A DNA stretch of 64,000 nucleotides, from the NCBI GenBank assembly GCA_030144725.1, contig JASKMD010000018.1, positions 3,862,026 through 3,926,025 of the forward strand, in the 5' to 3' direction. Positions 31,702-43,984 of this stretch are shown here, in pieces. This DNA is from Haematococcus lacustris. Lineage: Eukaryota > Chlorophyta > Chlorophyceae > Chlamydomonadales > Haematococcaceae. The notes under the pieces were generated by a model, which saw only the letters and a program-made list of their open reading frames with translations, ran no database searches and had not been told where the DNA came from. Position 1 is the first letter of the stretch; every line of letters starts with the position of its first letter. The position numbers were made by a program, and so were the translations under genes.

Positions 31702-33538
31702 AGCGCCAGCAAGTGCCATGCAAGCAGTGAAGCATGACACGCCATGGCCATGTGACAATGACAGTGGTGGTGACGGCGGCAACAGCTGCTTAGCAGCGGC
31801 AACAGTGTGTCGGGGCGAGTGGGCGCAGGAAGCAATGTGGATCCCATCTTTCCAGGCATGCTTGCTGACACTGCCGGCAGGGTGGGTGAGGGTATTGCTC
31901 TCTCATGAGTGTGGGGTTACAGTGTGGGGACACAGTGTGGGGGCTAGTGGTGAAGGTCAGTGTGAGTGTGACGGTGTGACGTGTGACCTGTTCAGTGGTG
32001 CGGCTCCTAGGAACAAAGTGGTTGCTGTGCGGAGGGAGTGGCTGTCAGGTCACCATGAGCCTGGCCAGTTGTTGGGCTCACTGGCAACAGCCCTTGCGTG
32101 TGAGAATACCCATGGACATGGGGACATGAGGGTGCAAGCTGAGAGCGGGCCTTCACAGACACCGCAATCCGCAGCTGTAACGAGGTGCTGTCGTGAACCT
32201 CCATGCCCTGACAGCCACGCATGCACCTTGCGCAGTGGAGGTGTGGGAGGGTTAAGGATAGGGCTTCTTAGTTTTTGTCTTCCCGCTGTGCTCAGTGGGC
32301 GCCACAGCCATTGCAGGGCAGGGCCAGACTGGGTTCACTGGGCGGTGGCCTGAGGTGCCCAGCTGGTGGCGGAGGCAGCAGGGGTCCCAACAGTTGAAGG
32401 TGGACAATACTGGCAGCGAGAACTCCAGTCGTCCAGAAGGTTTCAGCTTGTGCACGCAAATATAAAGGGCATGGCGGAAAACCGATAACTCCAAGGGCCA
32501 ACTTGTCTGGGCCAAGTGGTTGCTCCTCACCCCTGGCTAAGTTTACTGAGAAAATGGCCTACATGGCCAAGCCGCTGCAGTTGAAGGCGTCAGCCGTCAT
32601 GCACAGTAGTCATGACAGTAGTGTGAGCCATGCTCGTCTAAGCGTACACGACTGCATAGAGCCGAGGTCTGTCGTGGCTAAGTGCACCAACAAACATGAA
32701 CATCATCTGAAAGCTAAGGCATACTTTGTTTGAGGAAAGGGGTGGGGAGAAGTTGTGCATCATTAGCAGGCCTGTGCAGTACTTGGGAGACGAGAAGGAG
32801 AGGTGATGAAGGTGACAAGGCTGGCCGGTAAGACAATGCCCACTACCCAATCATGGCTCCAACATGTGCCTCACTCATAGTCAGGATCACTGAAGCTGAA
32901 GTTGCTGCAACTCCTGAGACATGTGCCAAAGCAACTAACCAATAAACGTATACATGCATGCGTGCCATGCAGAGCATTCCGTTCCTCCGTCTGACAATAT
33001 ATTCCACCCCCACACACTTGGCCAAGCACCCCTGACGCCCACCACAGCTCGTGCAACCGGCTGCGGCACCACCTACTTTGCCCGTTGCAGTGCAGGTAGG
33101 AGCCACAGAGGGGGGGATGGCAGCAAGCAAAGGCTGCCCACAGGGAATTGCAGGGGTGGAAATCGAGCGTGGGGCTCAGCCCACCTACTGCTGCTGCTGC
33201 CGCCAGCATGCCACTTTGCTCCAACATTGTGCGCCCCAGAGGCATTGCGATGCTGCTGACAGGGCCATGGCAAGCAGCCAAGGAAACAGCCCACCTGCCG
33301 CAGGGCGCCCCTCCCCAAACCTATGCAGCAAAGCTGCCTACTCCTCTAATCTGGCACGGACCCCTCCCCAGGCATGGCTGCTGACACGCTGACGGGTCAG
33401 GGTTGGGGCTGGGCCTAGGGCTATGGCAACCCTAGCCCGCAAGGGGGGAGGTATGTGAGCAGTAGGGGGCCACCCAGCCCAGTAAAGCCCAGCCCAGCCT
33501 TCCACCTCCCCCCTCTAGGCCTGGCTGCTGCCGTCACT
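31702..33538. other. Intergenic region, no gene seen
   Basis: 1.8 kb with scattered short open frames but no exon pair with coding composition and good splice sites. Codons near 33051-33095 followed by CAG/GTAGGA look weakly exon-like on the plus strand but have no partner. Confidence 0.5.
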
Positions 33539-36163
33539 TCACAGCGGCGGGGCCACGCCCCCGGGTAGGCCCGCAGTGAGCCCGGTCTGCGCCACAATGC
33601 CGTAGTCTGCCAGCGGCTGCTCCTCAAGGACGCCGTCATGCTCGCACACAAACTCCGGCAGCCGGGGCAGCAGCGCTGCCTGCATGGCAGGGGGGACTGG
33701 GTGTGGCAGCCAGCAGCAGTCAAGGTGCAGCTGGTGGCTGCCAGGAGGCTGGGGGAGGGGCAGGGCCCAGGCCAGGTGTCTGTGTGTGTGGTCCTCTGTG
33801 GTGCAGGGGGAGCAGGGGAGCAGTGCAGCCAGAGGGATGACAGCATAGTGGGTTGCACTGCTTCAGCTGTCAGCCACGGGGATGCCAGGCCACCAGGCAC
33901 CCCCCCCCCTCTCCAGGTCTGCGATTTGCGACCTTCCAGGTCATCCAGGGGGGAGGGCGGGGGGAGGGTCCCCCAGGGTGCCGCTGCCGCCATCATGCTG
34001 GATAGGTGTGAGAGGGTGCCTGGCCATGGCCCCTGGCCCTTGGGAGGCTGTTGAGCGGCCTGGCCGCAGGTGCAGTGCTGTCAGGCCCTGGTGAAGGGAT
34101 GGCAGCTCAGGCTGTGCAGGTGGAGGCAGGGCAGCTCAGGAGGGGACCCACCTTATCCACCACGTCCCACAGGAACTCCACCCTGGACACCCAGCTGCAG
34201 GCAGGCAGGGCAACAGGCAGGCAGGGCTCCTCCTCATCCACACCGCTATCAGCGCACATGGCTCCTCCCCCCCTCCCTTCCTTATACACCCCCCCTCCCT
34301 CCCCATGCAGCCCCACCCCCCTCACTATACACGCCCCCTCCCTCCCCCCTGCAGCCCCCTCCCCCCCCGACCCACTTGACTTTGCGCCACAGTCCCCCAG
34401 TGAGCCAGGGGCCCAGGCACAAGGCGGCTGTCCACAGGTTGAGGTCGCAGTGCAGCACGTGCATGGCCACCAGGTTGGTGCGGTAGTGTGCGGGCAGACT
34501 GCGCAGCACCACACAGCAGGCTGAGGGCCCTGCCGCGTCCTGCACAGCCAGACTCCTGCTGCAGCTGCTGCTGGGCAACGGACAATGGAAGCAACGACAC
34601 GGCGGGGGGCGCTCACCACACAGTAGCAGGGTGCGGTGCGGTGCGGTGAGTCATGCCTGGTAGGCTGCTGCTACTGCTGCTGCTGCACCGCCAGTGCCAG
34701 CGGACTGCGGACTGATGGCGATGTGCTGCTGACGGGATGGCTGAGGCGACCATGGCAGGACCTACAGGGACCTACAGGGTGTCAGGCTGAGCTTGCTCCC
34801 GCCAGGGATTGCGCCCAGAAGGCAACGGATGCGGCGTGCAGAGAAGCTGAGCTGGCTGGCTGGCTGCAGGGCTCTGGCTGGGCTACCGAGCTGGGCTGCC
34901 TGCCTTGCTGCCAGGTGCAGGGGTGGTGACAGGGCAGGGTCTGCCAGGCTTGGGCAGGGCAGGGGCCAGGGCAGGGTAGGGCCCAGTGCATGAGGCCTGT
35001 GTGTGAAGGCCACGCGGGTGGGTGTGCCTGCCGCACCTGTCCCACGTCCTCCACATCCACAGCGCTGAGGGGCAGTTCTCCCAATAGGTGGCGGTGCTGT
35101 GCAGCCACACCAGGCTGTAGGGGGCCTCAGCTACAGCATGCACCTTGCGGCAGAAGTACCTGGGCCAGGGGGAGTAGCACGCGCCAGGCTCAGGCTCTGG
35201 CTCAGGGGGGACACGCAGGAGTGGCAGCAGCAGCAGCCACAGCATCCTTGGGAGGAGGAAGGGGGAGGGCAGGGGGGCAGCAGCAGCTGGTCTTTATGAG
35301 CTGGTGGTTGGGGGTGTTGAGTCGGGGGCATCCACATGCAGTATGGCAGGCGGCGCCACCTGCGTGCAATGCTGAGGGACAGGCAGGCAGGCAGCACCCT
35401 GGGTGTGGGGCACCACTGCGCACCCGCGCCCTGTGGCAACAGGAAGAATAACAAGGCTCCGGCAGAGCAAGCATGCATTAAGTAAGGAGTATCCGCCTGG
35501 GGTACGGCCTGCTCCCACCGCACCCTGTGATGTGAAGCTAGGGGCTGTGCTGGCGCTGTGCTGGTGGCGGGGGTGCTCAAGGCTATCCAGAGCACCCACC
35601 TCAGCACCCTGTCCCGCTGCAAGACCTTGGCCGGGTACAGCTTGGCAATGACCAGCACCACCTGCCTGCCCTGCTTGTCTTCCAGCCCTGTCTGCACCAC
35701 ACGTGTGCCACGGCATCACGCCCCATGCAGGTTGTCGGCTGGTCACTGCTCTGCTGGAAGCTTGCACCAGTCCCCTGTACTGCCCATCACCATGGTGTGG
35801 CAGGAACTATGCTAATCCCGTGACAGCGCACATCAGGCTGCGGGGACTGCCAAGGCACGTGGCAAAAGCACGTGACAGCTGTGAGGCACACTGCGGTCTC
35901 ACCCCCCTTCAACAGCAAGCCTTCAGTTCTGGCTACAGGTGTGCAGGGAAGGTGCTATGAGGTGCGCAATGCAAAGTGCTGCTGCTGCTGGGAAGAAGTG
36001 GCGCTCGCACCTGCAGAAATCCCAGTTTGTCCAGGTCAGCGAAGTCTTCACCGTCAGCTACTGCTAGTAGCTCTCTGTGTCGCTCCTCAGCCTGCAGACA
36101 CAGCTGATACGCGCTTGGAGCATAACGACTGAGAGCATAGCCGTCGCTTAGAGCATTACGTGC
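33539..36163 (-). CDS. BCH / CRAL-TRIO_2 domain protein (divergent SEC14 fold)
   Basis: Minus-strand exons 36163(approx.)-36011, 35691-35600, 35159-35037, 34558-34376, 34194-34152 and 33679-33539 join in phase. The domain reads TGLEDKQGRQVVLVIAKLYP (first strand), then EAPYSLVWLHSTATYWE, LRSLPAHYRTNLVAMHVLHC (the conserved 'LP..YR.NL.A...H' step), GLWRKVNWVSRVEFLW, and LLPRLPEFVCEHD. This is the order seen in the BCH domain of p50RhoGAP and BNIP2, which binds small GTPases or lipids. The protein ends 20-25 residues after the domain. No RhoGAP domain is attached. The 5'-most exon has no ATG in frame, so an upstream exon with the start is missing. Confidence 0.75.
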
Positions 36164-36605
36164 TTAGAGATGAGCGCAGAGAAGGGCGCACCTGCAGCTC
36201 TCGTCCTGCTGCCATGAGTGAAACAATGAAGAGCTGAAGTCAGACGACGAGACGTTATTGTGGACGATATTGTTTCCTGCAAGTCGCCATGCGTAAGCTG
36301 AGGTGGCATGGAACAAACAAGATAATCGAGGGTCTGAAGATTGCCATGTGCTACATGATCCCCTTGTACAGCCACTAGCATCAATCCTATTCTTCCTTAC
36401 AGCGTCAGTGTCTGTGGCATCTTCTGTGCCATCCCCCAGCTCCTCATCCTTTAAATATACGCACCCTGAGTGCTGTCGGCTAAGGAGCTTGTGCCCTTGC
36501 CCCAATGTGTGCTCTGTTCTAACAGCAATGCGACCAAAACAGTTGTAACAGACATGCCCCCTCGGGCTGGCACGGACACAACATGAAACTGGTTTGCTTG
36601 GTGGC

Positions 36606-39600
36606 ATGGTCGTGGAAGGCACACATACAGCCGAGGTCCTTAGTCTGCCTCCTTTAGTAAAGCCCGCTCGGCGAGGCAAGACATTCTTCACGCTTGGGTC
36701 TGTATTGAGGGCAAGCGAGACTGAGCAGGACGCCATCGCAAGCCTCGTGGCGCGCGACACTCAGGTGAGATAGTCAAACTCGGCCACCTATAGCTGACTA
36801 GCAGGGAGCAACCTTTATGTATCCAAGCAGCGTCACAGAGTTACCTGGTGGATCCTGGTGAGTCTTACACTACCAGGTTACCGGTTCGCTCCTGACCTGA
36901 CATGCACCATCCCCTACAGCTCATAGGCAGCCTCTTGAAGCTTGAAAAGGCCCGTGTTGCCGCAATTGAAGAGGACCATCGCCAGCAACTACAGCTGGTA
37001 CAGCAGCTGAGCCGCCAGGCACGCCACTTGCACAGCTCGTTACAGGTGGGCAGGCAGTGGACTCATCCAGAAATATACTTAGGCTAGCCGTGATGGCAGC
37101 TTGCCATACTATTCATCAGCCCGGGGCACAGCTGACGCAGGATGGAGCTAAAAATGAACTGTCAGGCTGGGTAGCTCCTTTGCACATCTGTGTCATAACA
37201 TCCCTACCATCTCAATCAATTGGATCACCCTTGGCAGGTGCATCACAGACCGTGGCAGCTTCCTTGACCCAGAAGCAAGCAGGGCACCCGCAGCAATACA
37301 TCAGCATGCCTTAAACCCAGGGCGACACACCCCTGAATGTTTACACGTCTACTACAAGACATGATGCTAAATGTTCAGCTGCATAAGACAGCATGGAAAC
37401 CCCTGCTGCCTGCTGCAGGCATGCAAGCAGCCTGCCCTGCCCTGCCCAGAGCCCGAGGACATGGATTCATTGAGCAAGCAGCATGCTGAGCAAGAAGCGG
37501 TGAGTCCAGGGTTCAAACCCTCATGCCACACCGCAGATCACCAGCCCACCAGCCCTGCCTACTTGTGCTGCGAGGTGCTGACCTGATGCAGCAGCATATG
37601 GGGCATGTGTGCCTTGTCGCATTGCCTCAGGCACTGGGAACTCTGTTGACAAGCCTGAGGGAGCAGTTGGCGGAGGGGCAGAGGGCTGCGGCAGCAAGCC
37701 TGCAGGCCACCCGCCAAGCCAACCATCAGCTCCACAGCCAGGTCAGTGGCTTGCTTAGGCACTTAGTAGTCACCAGGTCACACATCTGTGAGATTTGAGG
37801 ATGCAGGTGTAGGGGTGACATTCGCAAACATGCCCAGCAAGTGCTTCAGGTCCCCCACCACTGCCAGCAGGCAGCTCGGCACTGCAGTGTGCAACACCAT
37901 CAAACATATGGCCACTGTCAGACAGGGCAGGATGCAGATTGCTGGTGCAAGTCACGCTTTATCACAGCAGGCTGATTGACTGGCATATTTCTGCGCAGCA
38001 CTCAATCCTTGTCCTGTCCGTCTTTATCACCATCACTACCATCGTCCTCACCTTACCCCGCATCATGCTCATCATTGTGCTACAAGAGGGTAGCTGTTGT
38101 TGGCCTGGCCATAGTCCTGGATCTGTTAGGCGGCGGTGATCTGGATCTGTACACTGGATGTGTCAGCAACAGCACATACCCCCACACTTTCTTACCTCCA
38201 ACCGTCCTTAGGCATGACCCACGGTACTGCAGCACACCCTCCTGCCTGCAGGTCCTGGCCATGCGTGCTGCCCAGGCTGACAAGGAGCGAGAGCTGCAGC
38301 GGGGCCAGGCTGAGATCCGCCACGCCCAGGTGAGGTCGGAATATGAAGCGGGTCTGGCATGCTGACAAAGCAAGCACCAGCATGACCCCTCAGCAGAGCA
38401 GCACATGCTAAGTATGCAACGAGGATAGTGGTGAGTCAGCAGCAGCAACACCCTGTTGCCGGCTGCCAGCTTGCATGATGCCCTGGGCACATCCCGCTAG
38501 GCCATGCTCTGCATTGGCCTGGCCTTTGCAACTCTGAATGCCTGGCTGCCTGCGCAGCTGCTCATCGCCCGCAAGCACCCCAGCCTGAGCCTTCCTGAAG
38601 CACTGACTGCGGAGGAGGCTGCCTGGCAGGCCCACCAAGCTCAGGTGGGGCTGTGTGCAAGCGCAGGGTGTGATGTGTGAGTCGGTGCTTTCACACATAT
38701 GCGCCATGTTTAGTAGTAGCACCGACTTGTGCCATGTGTGATGCATGAACCCTGTGGAGCATTTGCTTCTATGCACATGGCATCAGAGCTGCGGGCCATA
38801 TGCTGTTGAGTGATGCACATCAAGGGGCAGGGTTCTGAACTTGCAGGTGCAGGGTGACTGTGATCCTGGCTCCTCACCTGGCCTTGTCGTACACATAGAA
38901 TACACTAGGCACAGCTAGGGGTGGCGGGGCAGCCTGCATCCCAACAGGGGAGACCTGGTGGACAGCAACGCCTCCCACACCCAGCTTGCACAGCTTGGTG
39001 CTAGCACTGACTCAGCACACCCACCTCAGCGCATCGCAGCTAGCAGAGGGCTGAGAGGCAATGGGTTTGCTGTACTGCCTGGGTGCTGTGTACCATGGCC
39101 CCTGTCACTGGCCCCTATGGGACTGACTCAACGCACCCCATCACACAGCCTGGCAGGAGGCCTGGTGGCAATGCATCAGCTGTGGAGTCCCAGCCACTGT
39201 GCTCTGCGCCACATAGCTGGAGGTCGATGCTGTCAAAACTGCCACGGTCATGCCTAGCACACATAGCATGCCCAGCCCATCCCTCATTCCAACACAGTTG
39301 CGAAGCAGGAGCCTCACCCTCTGTGGTGTAGGACTGCCGTATCATCACCAAGTAGCTTGGCCAGTCATAGGTTGACAGCTATAGGGGCTATGAGCTGCCT
39401 GCTTTGTTGCTGATCTTACATTCACACTGGTGTGGATGTCCGAGGTGCTGCACTACATCAACACGGCCTTGCATGTGGCATGTGATGATGCTGAATATGA
39501 GCTGACATCAGGCGCTGTTGCATTGGTGTGTGATGCTGTGACCCAGCCAAGACCATGCCCAGATGTGCTGCCTCCAGGTTGAAGAGGCAAGCCACGCCAC

Positions 39601-39742
39601 TGCTGCCAGCGCCTGGGGCTGGGGCGCCCCTCTGCCCTCCGAGCTGGAGGCCGAAGAGGTGGCGGTGGGGGGCCAGGCGGGTGAGGTTTGTGAGGAGGAG
39701 GTCAGGGTGATGCTTTGCCTGCTGTTCCCTGATGCACCGTGA
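36606..39742 (+). CDS. Coiled-coil protein of unknown function, ~268 residues
   Basis: Seven phase-0 exons: 36606-36764, 36920-37045, 37419-37499, 37631-37741, 38252-38329, 38558-38644 and 39578-39742. The ATG at 36606 is the first in a frame opened by a TAA near 36545. After a basic N-terminus the protein is almost wholly helical with heptad-like Leu/Gln/Glu content, for example LIGSLLKLEKARVAAIEEDH, ALGTLLTSLREQLAEGQRA and DKERELQRGQAEIRHAQ. The end is acidic. All introns being phase 0 and exons being 26-55 codons is typical of coiled-coil structural proteins. No family recognised; a cytoskeletal or basal-body role would be guesswork. Confidence 0.7.
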
Positions 39743-40199
39743 GTTATCAGGGTGCAGGTCCAATTGAGCATCTATGGCAAGCTTGCTACACACACGATCT
39801 GGTGCTAGAACTGATTGGTGTTTCTCACATTGCATTCACCAAGACGAACTCAACATGTGTAGTGTAGGTTAGGCACATGCATTTTGGGGTAGCTAGGACA
39901 TTGCTTTGCATGCATTGGAGTAACGTTCAGTCATCACTGTGTGCAAGTGTTTGGCAGCAACAGTGTGCTAATCTTGCTCTGACTGGTGCTTGGGTTGCGT
40001 GTGCCATCAGTAGCGAAGGTTCATGACCAGGTGCTGCGCAATGGGTGTGGCCATGGCTGACGACGACTTCATCAGCCGTGTGTTCACATTGTTGGACCAG
40101 CTGGACCTGCTAGCCCGCAGGTTGCCTGAAGGTGATGAACATTGTGTCGTTATGTACATGGACATTCAGCTCATGATATTTGTCATCAACATCTTCAAC
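39743..40199. other. Spacer upstream of the first permuted tRNA gene
   Basis: An open stretch at 40023-40199 encodes a plausible helical segment (ADDDFISRVFTLLDQLDLLA) followed by a GT, but no partner exon was found. It reads straight into the tRNA 3' half, so I do not call it a gene. Confidence 0.4.
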
Positions 40200-40217
40200 A
40201 GGCACGACACACTGACA

Positions 40218-40307
40218 TGCGAGAGGTCACGGGTTCAATTCCCGTAGTTCCCCTCTCCCCTGCGCATTGCAGGGAACTTGGTCTAGTGGTATGATTCTCG
40301 CTTAGGG
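40218..40307 (+). tRNA. Circularly permuted tRNA-Pro (anticodon AGG), copy 1
   Basis: The 3' half comes first: 40218-40253, from base 38 through the T arm (GGGTTCAATTCCC), acceptor strand AGTTCCC and discriminator C. An 18-nt spacer follows, then the 5' half at 40272-40307: acceptor GGGAACT, D arm with A-box TGGTCTAGTGG, anticodon stem CTCGC and TTAGGG. Joined 5' half to 3' half at 37/38 they give a complete cloverleaf with a 7-bp acceptor stem, a 5-bp anticodon stem CTCGC/GCGAG and loop TTAGGGT, a tRNA-Pro(AGG). No CCA is encoded. No extra halves lie on either side, so this is not two truncated tandem genes. Flanks can pair: AGGCAC (40200-40205) with GTGCCT (40313-40318), and CACT (40210-40213) with AGTG (40309-40312). 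That gives a bulge-helix-bulge-like junction for tRNA endonuclease. The B box precedes the A box. Confidence 0.88.
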
Positions 40308-40556
40308 AAGTGGTGCCTTTTGCTCAGAGGAATGGCTATTGGGTTTCGATCGCTGCTGCTGGCATTCGATATGATTACGCCTGCCTCGTGTGCGAACGCA
40401 CATGGCCGGCTGCTTGTGGCCTGCACTACAACACACACACTTGCTCTAGGGCGATCACACCACCAATATCCCTGCCTGCGCAGCTAGCGTAAGTCGACTC
40501 CGGAGTGCTAATTGCTTTGAAACATTGAAGGGAGTATGCGCAGCAATGGGTTTGTG
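40308..40556 (+). repeat. Diverged downstream flank of permuted tRNA copy 1 (partner at 44647-45030)
   Basis: Blocks shared in order with 44647-45030 include CCTGCCTCGTGTGCGAACGC followed by CTTGTGGCCTGC, CTTGCCTGCGC-like sequence, and GTATGCGCAGCAATGGG. Spacing differs by indels. The two tRNA genes therefore arose by duplication of a unit of at least 350 bp, or belong to a dispersed repeat family. Confidence 0.75.
40318..40321 (+). terminator. Pol III T-run after permuted tRNA copy 1
   Basis: TTTT directly follows the GTGCC arm of the junction helix, so the transcript would end just after the structure needed for splicing. Confidence 0.7.
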
Positions 40557-41889
40557 TGCCATGTGATCACTGATCTGCATTTGGAACCATGTGACGTACG
40601 TTGTAGCGCCTGCTCACATTCTTCTGGAGCTGTTGCTGTGGGTATTGCTGGCCTTGCCCAACACTCCATCGCATGCTGTTGCTTTTCCTGCTGCAAGGCA
40701 TGATGCCCGGGGCAATGCTGTCTAGAGTGCGTGTGTGAGTGAAGTATGGGTGACGCAGCGCGTGGCCCAGCAATCCCACACCCTCTATGAGGCCAGTTAG
40801 CCTACATCTCAGCAAGCCCCCACATTGTTGCAGAGTGCAGAATTTGACTTGTGTGTTTTGAGCAAAGGTCAGCCAACAGAAACACGATGTTCCTGCTGCC
40901 AGCTTAACGGAAGGTGCACAGTCTGAGCATGCACAACGCCGTGTCAGCATTCATAGCACGGCACCCTGAGGCTTGGCTGGCAACCTCCAACACCGCTGCC
41001 CTGGCCTCCAACCCCGCTCTACCGCATGCTAATCAATGCTCACCAGCGCGTTGCTGAAGCTCACTCTTGACTTGCAGTCAGGTCTAGCTACCTGCCTCGC
41101 TGCGTGCCTGAAAGCCTGGACTCGGCGGCATGTTCAGCCTTGGTGCTCTTGGCTGGCGGGGGAGTGTGAGGCCCAGGCTCACAGTCTGCTGCTTGTGGGA
41201 CCGCCTGGGGGGAGTCGGTCTTGTAGTCACCTGCACCTGGTGACCAGCCGCATACTGAGCGTCTCTAGCTGGTGGGTGGGCACTGGGGAGCACCAATTTC
41301 TGCCTACAGAAGGCTGCACTCACATCGACAAGCCCCTCTCCTTGGCTTTGCTGTCCCGCTAGTTTTGATTATCAACCCACACCACCAAGAAGGGTTGCCT
41401 GCCTCGCCCTGGAGTGCCCAAGCACTTCAAGGCAGGTTGGCAGGACTGCGCCAGCACCCTACCCAGCTGTATATTTTGTATTAGTAGTTCATAATAGTAT
41501 ACACAGTATGGTAAACTGCCGCGCAGCCTGTTTACACCCGTAATGACCGGCATGTAAACTGGAGACCTGCTTCATGGCAGCATGCACATGGACACAACTC
41601 AACCATGAATCGCTTCATGTCCCTGCTTTGCACAATCCACGTCCTCACAACCCCCTTGTCCCTCACTAAGGCCTCCGTTTGAGCCGGACCAGTAGTGGCC
41701 ACTAGCGATCACTAGCGGGAATACTAGGGACCACTAGTGGCTCAACTCAAGTGGTGTTAATGGGCTGTGTGGAGTATACCCAATGCACATGGACATGGTG
41801 CACATGGACATGAAAACGGTGCACATGCACATGGCATGAAAAACATGCGCTGCTCGTAAGCTGATAACAGCTCAACAAAGGGGGGTACA
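40557..41889. other. Region between permuted tRNA copy 1 and the Fanzor-like pseudogene
   Basis: No convincing exons. It holds short CACATGGACATG-type repeats near 41785-41840. Confidence 0.45.
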
Positions 41890-43925
41890 CTACTGTGCCA
41901 CAGCAGGCTGCTGCTGCTGCTGCTGGGCCACGGGTGGCTTGTCTCGCACCTGCTTGTAGCCCAGGCCAGGGTATTCCTTGCCCTTGGCTGGCAGAGCTCC
42001 CTGCTCTGGCCACCAGCATAGCTCCAGTGGGCGCCACCTGCTCTCCCCAATGCGCTGCATGTTCAGCGCTGCATTGCAGTCCCTGTCCAGCCACCTGCCT
42101 GGCTGTGGTGCTGGCTTGGCTTTGGCAGCCTTGCCCTTGCCTGTGCCCTTGGTGGGCTGGGTGGGCTCAGCTACCTGCTCAGCCTCGGTGCGCTTGCTGC
42201 GCTAAGCTGGAGGGGGAGTGCTGGGCCCTGGCTCTGAGGCTGCCTGGCTGCTGCATGGAGCCTGTGGGGGCTTGCGGGGGGCCACTATCGGGCACCACAT
42301 CAGGCCCCGCACAAGCTGGTCACGCCGCTGGCACCAGGCTGGGCGCAGCAGGCGGAGGTCCACCTTCCCTGCTGGGGGTTTCCAGTCTGCACGCCTGGTG
42401 GGCTGGTCATGGTCCAGCTCCTCCTCACATGGCTGCTTGCCATTCACTGCTGAGCTGACCCGGGCGGTGCGGTGCTCATCCACAAGCACCACCCTGCCCC
42501 GCAGCTGGTCTGTGCCCCTGGGCCTGCACACCACCTTGCAGTAGGCACGCAGCACCGCGTCACCATCCCACCAACCCCTGGTGCCAATGCTAGCAGCGCC
42601 AAAGAGCACCACCAGCTGCTTGGCACGCCCATGGCGCTCCATGGACACCTCCGCTATGTCCTTCTCCAACTGCTGCCATTCGCACAAGGCCCACACATGA
42701 TGGCTAGATGGGTGGCACCAGGTTAGGCATGGCACAATCAGCTACTCTTTCACCTCATGCCCAACCCACCACCTCTCAGTCCATTACCCTCCCACCCACC
42801 CACCCTCACCTGCTTGAAGAACTGCTTCAGCGCCCGGTCCTGGGCTCCGTACAGCCTCAGCCGCTGCCTTGCCTACTTGGGGTCCAGGTACACCTGCCAC
42901 ACCGCGTCCCAGGTGGCCAGGGTGACTGTGATGTGCTTCAGGTTGACCTTTAGGGAGGTGCCAGCTGAGCTTGCTACTGCCAGGTGCTGGAGGTGGGGCT
43001 TGATTGGTGCTAGCCACCGCCCGGTGTCACGGCGAGAGTTGTTCAGGCCGCTGGCATGCTTCACCTGGCCCTTGGTCAGATTTTACCGGACCAGCTGGTC
43101 AGCTAGCTGCTAGCCTGACTCCTGGTCCCAAAGGCTGCGCTGACTGCTTGGGTGACGCCGGGGTCAATGCCCACCCCAATCTGCGTTGCTGGATCAAACA
43201 CAAACTCACGCAGCTCAGCTATGCCCTTGCCTATGTGGAGGAGTCCCACTGCATGGGCCGCTGCTGCTGCTGCACTTGGGCGGCTGTTGCTGCTGGCCAC
43301 AGGGGGTGGGGCAGGAGGAGGGGGGAGGGCGCGTGTGTAGTGCACCAACATGCTGACACCGTCTCTCTCCAACGTCCTCTCAAACTAAAACCCCTTGTTG
43401 TGAAGCTTGGCCATGCTGAACCACCTGGCCCAGTGCTGGCTCAGTGCTGGCTCTGAGGTGAATGCTGCCTTGCACACCCCAAGCAGCACCCTGCTGTCCA
43501 GCTTGATGACGTGCACCCCCACCCTGGCCATGGGGGTGAGGGTGAACGGGGGTGGGCAGGTCAGGGTCCGGGGACCAACCTCACGCCTCCTGCCCCGCTT
43601 TGGCTGCCCTGGCTCAAGTGCGGTAGGGGGCTGCCGCCACTGCTCCAAGCACCGGCACACATGCACCGCATGGCGCATGTGACAGGGCAGGGGCAGTATG
43701 TCCTGCATGGACCCTTGCTTCTTCATGCCTAGCAGACGGCGGTGCTTGTCGGCCTCCTCCATCAGGTCAGCCACATGCCCCTTGTCCAGGTTGCCGTCCT
43801 GCCGCTCCGAGCTCTTTCCATCGATGCCATATCCACACGCCATCCTGACGAACAGCTGTGCCTCCTCCCCGCTCCAGTTCAACAAGGGCCTGGCTGCTTT
43901 GGCGTACAGCTTGACAAAGCGCTCT
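41890..43925 (-). pseudogene. Fanzor/TnpB-like RNA-guided nuclease, degenerate copy
   Basis: On the minus strand, from an acceptor near 43925, the frame reads FVKLYAKAARPLLNWSGEEA through KLHNKGF, then a TAG at 43385, then a Pro/Ala linker and VGIDPGVTQAVS near 43165, the RuvC-I motif with its catalytic Asp. A region with a frameshift, a TAG and a TAA lies near 43080-43120. Another TAG follows DPK near 42874, and an intron-like gap separates FFKQ from EWQQLEKDIAEV. RVVLVDEHRTARVSSAVNGK is the RuvC-II/zinc-ribbon region. A TAG at 42202 precedes LDRDCNAALNMQRIGESRW near 42085, the RuvC-III DRDxNAAxN motif. The frame ends at 41890. TnpB/Fanzor enzymes cut DNA guided by an RNA from the element's end; this copy has at least four stops and cannot make the whole protein. 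Confidence 0.75.
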
Positions 43926-43984
43926 GCAGGTCAGGTCATGTCCAAGTCATGTCCAAGTCCAGGTCCAGGTCCAGGTCCAGGTCT

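Noticed and set aside
37507..37520. GGGTTCAAACCC as a tRNA T arm or B box
   Set aside because: No acceptor stem, D arm or anticodon arm nearby; it sits in an intron.
40023..40244. A 74-codon plus-strand ORF ending in the tRNA 3' half
   Set aside because: It ends inside the tRNA sequence and has no splice partner; only its first third looks coding.
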